Shown here: in pieces, positions 58,517 through 64,000 of the stretch
Numbering within the stretch: the first letter of the stretch is position 1
How the letters are laid out: each line of letters opens with the position of its first letter
NCBI GenBank assembly: GCA_963715485.1
Contig: OY970244.1
Location: 434,001-498,000 of the forward strand
DNA length: 64,000 bases
Direction of reading: 5' to 3'
Origin: SG8-30 sp963715485
GTDB taxonomy: Bacteria; Pseudomonadota; Gammaproteobacteria; Steroidobacterales; Steroidobacteraceae
Notes under the pieces: model-generated
Told to the model about the DNA's origin: nothing
Databases searched by the model: none
The model's input: the letters and a program-made list of their open reading frames with translations, nothing else
Program-made: the position numbers and the translations under genes

Positions 58517-59466
58517 CGCGCGGCGCCTGCTTTCGGGCTCGATGACCTGCGACAAGTGTCGGTCGCGACGTCCTTGAGGTGAACCAGGAATTCTGCGGCT
58601 GACGGCGACAGGGACCGTCCGCGCAACACGAAGGCGCCGTACTCGACGTCCATGACCGCCAGAGAGACATCAACCAGCACCAGCAGGCCCTGCTCAAGGT
58701 CGCGCCCGATCAGTTCCTCCGGCCCGCCATAGAGCACATCCGACGACGCAACGATTTGCCTGCTCGTCGTCACGACCTCGGTGCAGAAGGCCGGGATGAA
58801 GTGACCTGTCGCCTCATCGCGCCGGCCGGCGGCGCAGCGCTTCGGGAGCATGCTGGCGATGGCGCCGGTGAGCACGGGGGCTGTGAGTGGATAAGACCAC
58901 ACGTCAGCCAGGCTGACGCCGCGGCGACCCGCCAGGGGGTGACCCGGCCGGCAGGCGATCACCTGGGGCAGCCGTCCCAGCGATGTGAACTCCAGCCGCG
59001 ACTCGGAACGCCAGCCGGCGATGTCAGCGACTCCCACTTCCAGGACTCCGCGCAGCACCTTCTCGAAGATCTGCTGGAAGTACCCGGTCGATACACTGAC
59101 CTGCAGCATCGGGTGGGCGGCGGCGAGGTGCGCCAGGGCCGGCGAGACGAACAGGTCATTGGCGTGCGGGCCGGCACCGATAGCCAGCGAGCCCGTGTCA
59201 AGGCCGCGCAACAGGTCTATCTCGCGGCGCAGGTCGGCCTCGCCCGCCAGCAGCGCCTCGGCACGGTCGATGACGAGTTGGCCGGCCGTGGTGACCCGCG
59301 CACCGTTGCGATCCCGGTCGAACAGGCGCATGCCCAACTCACGTTCGAGGGCCGCGATGCCTTGCGACAGGGCGGACTGCGTGATGTGGAGTTGCTCGGC
59401 AGCTTCACCGAAATGCCCGTGCCGGGCGAGCGTGACCACGTACGTGAGGGACTTCAGACTTATCAT
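58486..59466 (-). CDS. LysR-family transcriptional regulator
   Basis: A 326-residue regulator: winged helix at residues 1-60 (GHFGEAAEQLHITQSALSQG, ALERELGMRLFDRDRNGARV) and an inducer-binding domain from about residue 90. The C-terminal extension is Ser/Arg-rich and overlaps the DUF3604 paralogue 1 end. It is divergent from the outer-membrane protein gene and sits between DUF3604 paralogues 1 and 2, so it probably controls this cluster in response to the compound processed. Confidence 0.92.
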   Translation of the reverse strand: MISLKSLTYVVTLARHGHFGEAAEQLHITQSALSQGIAALERELGMRLFDRDRNGARVTTAGQLVIDRAEALLAGEADLRREIDLLRGLDTGSLAIGAGPHANDLFVSPALAHLAAAHPMLQVSVSTGYFQQIFEKVLRGVLEVGVADIAGWRSESRLEFTSLGRLPQVIACRPGHPLAGRRGVSLADVWSYPLTAPVLTGAIASMLPKRCAAGRRDEATGHFIPAFCTEVVTTSRQIVASSDVLYGGPEELIGRDLEQGLLVLVDVSLAVMDVEYGAFVLRGRSLSPSAAEFLVHLKDVATDTCRRSSSPKAGAARQGVYQIGDV

Positions 59467-59571
59467 CAGGTGATCTTATCAAAGAGCACACTTTACTTAA
59501 TTGCTCTTAATCTCCATCCGTGGTTCCTTAGCGCTGTCCAGGGCACGACTTGTAGCAGGGATGCCTTCCGC
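59467..59571. promoter_or_regulatory. divergent LysR / outer-membrane protein control region
   Basis: This AT-rich 105-bp region has an inverted repeat AAGAGC (59482-59487) and GCTCTT (59503-59508), 15 bases apart, compatible with a LysR site. ATCAGGTGAT at 59465-59474 overlaps the LysR start codon and could be an autoregulatory half. Promoter boxes are not certain. Confidence 0.45.
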
Positions 59572-60603
59572 ATGATCAGTTCCTCCGGCCGTGTCGCGAT
59601 CGCCGCGGTATTGGCACCCCTTCTCTTCGGGTTCGTCGTCGGGCCGGCCGTCGCGGCCGAAGGGGGCAAGAGCCCATATCTCCTCGGCAAGCGCGGTCCC
59701 CTCGCCGCGTTCCTGCCCAAGCCGGGCTGGTACCTGACGGACGACGTCTATTTCTACGACGCGCACAGCGACGACTTCCTGCCGATCGCCGATCGCATCG
59801 TGCAGGACGTGGATGCCTCCGCGACTCTGAACATCGCGCAGCTCAGCTGGATCACCGACCTCGACGTCATCGGCGGCCGGCTGGCGTTAAGCGCCGTGCT
59901 GCCGGTCGGCCAGGTCGAGGTGCGGGGTGGCGGAACCGTGACGCTGCCGGATGGCACCGAGATCGGCCGCAACCTGAAGGACAGCGTGACCGGCATCGGC
60001 GACCCGGTGATCGGCGCCGCGCTCGGCTGGAAGAAACGGGACGTCGATCGCTTCCGTGCCTGGAGCGTCTACTCCTCGGTGTTCGTGCCGGTCGGCGACT
60101 ACAAGGTCGGCCGGCTCGCCAACCTCGGCAGCAACCACTGGGCCCTGGACGTCGGCGGCGCGTGGACGATGGCCAACTTCAAGGGCGGCCGCGAGGGCTC
60201 GGCCGTCCTCGGCTTCACCTTCAACGACAGGAACGACGACACCGGCTACACCTCCGGCACGGACATGCACCTCGAGCTGGCGGGGATCCAGCACCTGCCG
60301 AAGAACTGGTCGGTCGGGCTGGTCGGTTACTGGTACGAGCAGTTGACCGCGGACAAGGGCGGTGCCGCCTTCCTGGGTGACTTCAAGGGCCGCGTGATCG
60401 GCCTCGGGCCGAAGCTGTCCTACCAGGCGACGCTGGGCGGACTGCCTGTGGGGCTGGAACTGCGCTGGTACCACGAGTTCAGCGCGCAGAACCGGCTGGA
60501 GGGCGATGCCGTGTTCCTGACCTTCTCGGTGCCGCTGAAGGTCCAGGCGACCCAGGCCAAGGACACGGACTGGACTGAAGACCAGCAGGGCGGGCAGCCG
60601 TGA
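59572..60603 (+). CDS. outer-membrane beta-barrel protein, phenol/meta-pathway (MetA_deg) family
   Basis: A 343-residue protein with a signal peptide (VAIAAVLAPLLFGFVVGPAVA). The barrel has alternating strands ending with GLELRWYHEFSAQNRLEGDA and FLTFSVPLKV. GWYLTDDVYFYDAHSDDFLP, GRLALSAVLPVGQVEVRGGG and GIGDPVIGAALGWKKRDVDR are typical of the Phenol_MetA_deg/SphA-like family, often encoded with catabolic operons and thought to admit hydrophobic compounds. It starts with ATG 59572; no strong ribosome-binding site. DUF3604 paralogue 2 follows 41 bp downstream. Confidence 0.83.
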   Translation: MISSSGRVAIAAVLAPLLFGFVVGPAVAAEGGKSPYLLGKRGPLAAFLPKPGWYLTDDVYFYDAHSDDFLPIADRIVQDVDASATLNIAQLSWITDLDVIGGRLALSAVLPVGQVEVRGGGTVTLPDGTEIGRNLKDSVTGIGDPVIGAALGWKKRDVDRFRAWSVYSSVFVPVGDYKVGRLANLGSNHWALDVGGAWTMANFKGGREGSAVLGFTFNDRNDDTGYTSGTDMHLELAGIQHLPKNWSVGLVGYWYEQLTADKGGAAFLGDFKGRVIGLGPKLSYQATLGGLPVGLELRWYHEFSAQNRLEGDAVFLTFSVPLKVQATQAKDTDWTEDQQGGQP

Positions 60604-60644
60604 GGGGCTGGCCGGCCTGTGCCGCCCTGGGGAGGATCATTCAG

Positions 60645-62666
60645 ATGGGTATCCTGCAGTGTCACGGCGTGGCTCGCGACGCAACGCCGACAAGGCCCCG
60701 GCATGTGGCCGCCGCGATCGTGGGCCTGGGAGTCTCCGGCCTGTGGACCGCGGGGGCCTTGGCCTCCGAACCGGCCAGGCTCGTGGACGATCCCTACGAG
60801 CACCAGCCGCTGCTGAAGGAAATCACGCCGGCGGAGCGCGCCAGGGCGAGGGGCTACAGCCCCTACGCCGGGCGCAAGTTCCCGACCAGGGTGCTGTTCG
60901 GCGACACGCACCACCACACGATGAACTCCGGCGATGCGTTCATGGGCGGCAACCGGCTGTCACCCGAGGATGCCTACCGGTTCGCGCGCGGCGAGGAGGT
61001 CGTTTCGTCCACAGGCGTGCCGGCGAAGCTCTCGAGGCCGCTGGACTTCCTGGTCGTTTCCGACCACGCGGAGGGCCTCGGCGTGATCACCGAGGTCTAC
61101 AAGGGCAACCCCGAGTTCGTGTCGGACCCGACCCTCGAGCGGTGGAACAGGATGATGCAGGCCGGTGGTGCCGAGGCAGCCGCGGCACAGAACGAGCTCG
61201 TCTCTGCGCAGGCACAGGGCACACTGCCCGGACCGGTCCAGGACCCGACGATCATCGGGCCGGTGATGAAGTCGGTGTGGCAGCAGTACACCGCGACCGC
61301 CGAGCAGTTCAACGAGCCCGGCCGGTTCACCGCCATGATCGGCTACGAGTGGACCTCGGTGCCGGGAGGCAACAACCTGCACCGCAACGTGCTCTACCGC
61401 GATGGCAAGGACAAGGCCGACCAGGCCTTCCCGTTCTCGGCCTGGCAGAGCGAGGATCCGGAGAAGTTGTGGGACTGGATGGCGAAGTACGAGGAGAAGA
61501 CCGGCGGTCGCCTGCTGGCCATCCCGCACAACGGCAACCTCTCGAACGGCCGCATGTTCGAACTCGTCGACTTCGAGGGGAAGGCGCTGGACCGCGGCTA
61601 CGCCGAGCGTCGTGCCCGCTTCGAGGTGCTGCAGGAAATCATCCAGACCAAGGGCAACAGCGAGACGCACCCGACGCTGTCGCCGAACGACGAGTTCGCG
61701 GGCGACCTTGGCATCGCGGGCTGGGAGTACGGCAACCTGACGCTGGAGGGCGCACCCGAGTCGCCTGAGATGCGCCCGACGATGTACCTGCGCGCCGGGC
61801 TCATGCGCGGACTGGAGCAGGAGGCGAAGCTTGGCGCGAACCCCTTCAAGTTCGGCTTCGTCGGCAGCACGGACGTCCACAACTCGCTCACCTCGATCGA
61901 GGAGGACAACTTCTTCGGCAAGCTCCCGATCCAGGAGCCGAGCCCACATCGCTGGGACCACGTGTCCAAGGAAGGCTTCGGCAAGACCCGCTACACCTGG
62001 CATTACATGTCGGCCGGCTATGCCGCGGTCTGGGCGACCGAGAATACGCGGGAGGCGATCTGGGATGCGATGCAGCGACGCGAGGTGTATGGCACCTCCG
62101 GCTCGCGTATCACGCTGCGTTTCTTCGGCGGCTGGGGCTACACGCCGAAGGACGCCGACACCCGCTACGTCGCCGACATCGGCTACGCCAAGGGCGTGCC
62201 GATGGGCGCGGACCTGCCGAAGGCGCCGGCCGGCAGCAAGGCGCCGTCCTTCCTGGTCGCTGCGCTGAAGGATCCCCTGTCCGGCAACCTCGACCGCATC
62301 CAGGTCGTGAAGGGCTGGCTGGGCCCGGACGGGAAGGCACAGGAGAAGGTCTACGACGTCGCCTGGGGCGACGCCGAGCGCCGCAGGCCGGGGCCCGATG
62401 GCAGGCTGCCGCCGGTGGGCGATACGGTGGACGTGGCCAACGCCACCTGGTCCGACTCGATCGGCGACCCGTCTCTCGCTGCGGTGTGGACCGACCCGGA
62501 CTTCGATCCCTCGCAGCGCGCCTTCTACTACGCGCGCGTGATCGAGATCCCGACGCCGCGCTGGACGGCGTACGACGCGCTGCGCTTCGGTATCCAGATG
62601 TCGCCCGAGGTGCCGATGAAGCAGCAGGGACGGGCCTGGGCATCGCCGATCTGGTACACGCCTTAG
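60645..62666 (+). CDS. DUF3604 protein, paralogue 2 (intact)
   Basis: A 673-residue exported protein. After the signal peptide (AAAIVGLGVSGLWTAGALA) come four PHP-like metal motifs: FGDTHHHTMNSG near residue 86, LVVSDHAEGLG near 139, AIPHNGNLSNGRMF near 290, and VGSTDVHNSL near 406. The large C-terminal part, including RYTWHYMSAGYAAVWATENT, DRIQVVKGWLGPDGKAQEK and IPTPRWTAYDALRFG, is typical of DUF3604 with its bound-metal loop. GGAGG 9 bases before ATG 60645. Probably a periplasmic metal-dependent hydrolase or phosphoesterase; the substrate is unknown. Confidence 0.9.
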   Translation: MGILQCHGVARDATPTRPRHVAAAIVGLGVSGLWTAGALASEPARLVDDPYEHQPLLKEITPAERARARGYSPYAGRKFPTRVLFGDTHHHTMNSGDAFMGGNRLSPEDAYRFARGEEVVSSTGVPAKLSRPLDFLVVSDHAEGLGVITEVYKGNPEFVSDPTLERWNRMMQAGGAEAAAAQNELVSAQAQGTLPGPVQDPTIIGPVMKSVWQQYTATAEQFNEPGRFTAMIGYEWTSVPGGNNLHRNVLYRDGKDKADQAFPFSAWQSEDPEKLWDWMAKYEEKTGGRLLAIPHNGNLSNGRMFELVDFEGKALDRGYAERRARFEVLQEIIQTKGNSETHPTLSPNDEFAGDLGIAGWEYGNLTLEGAPESPEMRPTMYLRAGLMRGLEQEAKLGANPFKFGFVGSTDVHNSLTSIEEDNFFGKLPIQEPSPHRWDHVSKEGFGKTRYTWHYMSAGYAAVWATENTREAIWDAMQRREVYGTSGSRITLRFFGGWGYTPKDADTRYVADIGYAKGVPMGADLPKAPAGSKAPSFLVAALKDPLSGNLDRIQVVKGWLGPDGKAQEKVYDVAWGDAERRRPGPDGRLPPVGDTVDVANATWSDSIGDPSLAAVWTDPDFDPSQRAFYYARVIEIPTPRWTAYDALRFGIQMSPEVPMKQQGRAWASPIWYTP

Positions 62667-62826
62667 ACGCCGAAGGTCTTCACTTTCGGATACTCAGGAT
62701 CGAGGAAGGAAGCCATGGGAATCGGGACAAACAAGATGGTCGACAAGGGCCCGCTCGACAAGGCGGAAGACAAGGTGGATGACAGGAAGGGTCAGGTCAT
62801 CCGCGGTACCGTCACCAGGCCGCTCG

Positions 62827-64000
62827 ATGAACGCGTCGCGTCGCCTGTCTGTCGCCATCGCGCTGCTCACAATGGCCGCCTGCGGGCGCAGCGAGCCGAC
62901 GGCAACGGTCGCCGCCTCACCTGCGGCACCGGCGGGCGCTACGGCGGCCGCAACCATGCCGACGCTCGAGGAGCGCGAGGCCGCCGTCCCGGAGAACCCG
63001 CTCAAGGACGCCTACTTCGGCGAGACCCACGTGCACACGTCCTACTCCCTGGACGCGTACATCGGGGGTGCGCGCCTGACGCCCGACGACGCCTACCGTT
63101 TTGCCAAGGGCCAGACCGTCGTCGTCAACGGGCAGGAGCACAACATCGGTCGGCCGCTGGACTGGGTGGCGGTGTCCGACCACGCCGAGTTCATCGGCGA
63201 GATGTACTCGACCCAGGTGCCGGGTGCCAAGGGCGGCGACAACCCGATGCTCGAGGAGCTGCGCAACCTGAAGTCCGTCGACGAACAGCGCGCCTGGTTC
63301 GTGAAGTACGTCGTCAGCAACAACCGCGGCGACAACCCCGAGCACCCGCCGTTCTACGCCGGTCCGGAGACGACCCGCAGCGCCTGGCTGGACATCGAGG
63401 TCAAGGCGGCGCGGGAACACTACCAGCCCGGCCAGTTCACGACCCTGGCGGGCTACGAATGGACCTCGGCGCCCGGTGGCGGGAACATGCACCGCAACGT
63501 CATCTTCCGCGACCTTGACGTCCCGGACATGCCGCTCAGCGCGCTCGACAGCAATGACGAGGAAGTGCTCTGGGACTGGATGGCCGAGCAGGAACAGAAG
63601 GGCTCGCGCCTGTTGGCGATCCCGCACAACTCGAACGGCAGCAAGGGCTTCATGTTCGAGCCGGTCGACAACGCCGGCAAGCCGCTCACGGCCGAGTACG
63701 CGGCACGACGCAGCCATTTCGAGCGCCTGATCGAGATGATGCAGATCAAGGGCAATTCGGAGGTGCACCGCCAGTTCTGGCCGGCCGACGAGTTCGCAGA
63801 CTTCGAGAACGGCGACAGCATCGGGACCTTCAGCGGGCGGACCTTCCGCAAGGAGTTCTTCGTGCGCTGGGCCGTGGTCAAGGGCCTCGACTACCAGGCG
63901 AAGCTCGGCGCCAATCCCTACCAGCTGGGCTTCATCGGCGGCACCGACAACCACAACGGCCTGCCCTCGGACGTGGCCGAGGACGACTACATCGGCAGCC
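62827..64000 (+). CDS. DUF3604 lipoprotein, paralogue 3 (runs off the window)
   Basis: ATG 62827 opens a frame that stays open to the window end (391 codons seen). The lipobox is LLTMAACGRSE, so this paralogue is lipid-anchored. Then come YFGETHVHTSYSLDAYIGGA (HxH, with Glu replacing Asp), DWVAVSDHAEFIG, IPHNSNGSKGFMF and FIGGTDNHNGL, the same four motifs. A good ribosome-binding site (GAGGAAGG) precedes an ATG at 62715 in another frame, 112 bp upstream, whose peptide (MGIGTNKMVDKGPLDKAED and so on) has no similarity. Start therefore uncertain; a frameshift in the leader is possible. Confidence 0.85.
   Translation, partial: MNASRRLSVAIALLTMAACGRSEPTATVAASPAAPAGATAAATMPTLEEREAAVPENPLKDAYFGETHVHTSYSLDAYIGGARLTPDDAYRFAKGQTVVVNGQEHNIGRPLDWVAVSDHAEFIGEMYSTQVPGAKGGDNPMLEELRNLKSVDEQRAWFVKYVVSNNRGDNPEHPPFYAGPETTRSAWLDIEVKAAREHYQPGQFTTLAGYEWTSAPGGGNMHRNVIFRDLDVPDMPLSALDSNDEEVLWDWMAEQEQKGSRLLAIPHNSNGSKGFMFEPVDNAGKPLTAEYAARRSHFERLIEMMQIKGNSEVHRQFWPADEFADFENGDSIGTFSGRTFRKEFFVRWAVVKGLDYQAKLGANPYQLGFIGGTDNHNGLPSDVAEDDYIGS

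Overview
This is a gene-dense, high-GC (by eye about two thirds G+C) stretch of a Gram-negative bacterial chromosome. The gene set points to a Proteobacterium, most likely a gammaproteobacterium. The evidence is DgkA, OmpA/OmpW-type porins, an ACT-domain threonine dehydratase, tesA divergent from a ybbA-ybbP-like ABC exporter, FadD, PhoX and Acr3. I cannot place it more finely. No rRNA, tRNA, CRISPR array, integrase or intact insertion sequence was seen, so it reads as ordinary chromosome with accessory clusters.

Layout. 1-17 kb: an MFS fragment, two zinc alcohol dehydrogenases, a thioesterase overlapping a Tat-exported amine oxidase, divergent acetolactate synthase subunit genes (ilvH minus, ilvB-type plus), a ChrA chromate transporter, glyoxalase I, several oxidoreductases and an OmpW-OmpA hybrid porin. 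16.4-22.2 kb (minus): a lipid-metabolism block of diacylglycerol kinase, PAP2 phosphatase, two family-4 glycosyltransferases, a PlcP/LpxH-like phosphoesterase and a pyruvate kinase-like gene; the last four are broken by many indels. 22.9-26.2 kb (minus): quinone oxidoreductase, MFS, GST and a DUF1330 protein. 26.3-29.9 kb (plus): a compact operon of class III aminotransferase, glutamine-synthetase-like ligase and alpha/beta hydrolase. 30-36.4 kb: a coiled-coil FHA protein, a Bcr/CflA MFS, ilvA and a membrane GGDEF protein. 36.5-42.2 kb: PhoX, an arsenic operon (arsR, arsI-like, arsC, acr3) with a clear promoter/operator, and a CNNM/TlyC protein. 42.8-48.4 kb: housekeeping genes pyrF-hemE, ppa, fadD and tesA. 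48.4-52.4 kb: a YbbAP-like exporter and a DDAH-family hydrolase. 53-64 kb: a DUF4139 protein, an AraC regulator, and then three DUF3604 paralogues with a LysR regulator and an outer-membrane channel-like protein.

Best candidates for something undescribed: (i) the DUF3604 cluster (56.5-64 kb), three exported proteins that all keep four PHP-like metal-binding motifs, with a regulator and an outer-membrane protein between them; (ii) the lipid block, which looks like a membrane-lipid remodelling module. Non-coding structure is also rich: heptanucleotide-phase repeat hairpins, a dispersed 300-330 bp element in two copies (one with a perfect 25-bp inverted repeat), and an 82-bp palindrome that supplies the start codon of the next gene.

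Caution: at least fifteen genes are interrupted by apparent single-base frameshifts, clustered at 17.4-25 kb and 55-58 kb, while other stretches are clean. Shifted segments keep full family similarity, which fits consensus errors better than old pseudogenes. Coordinates of such genes are given as the reconstructed whole span.
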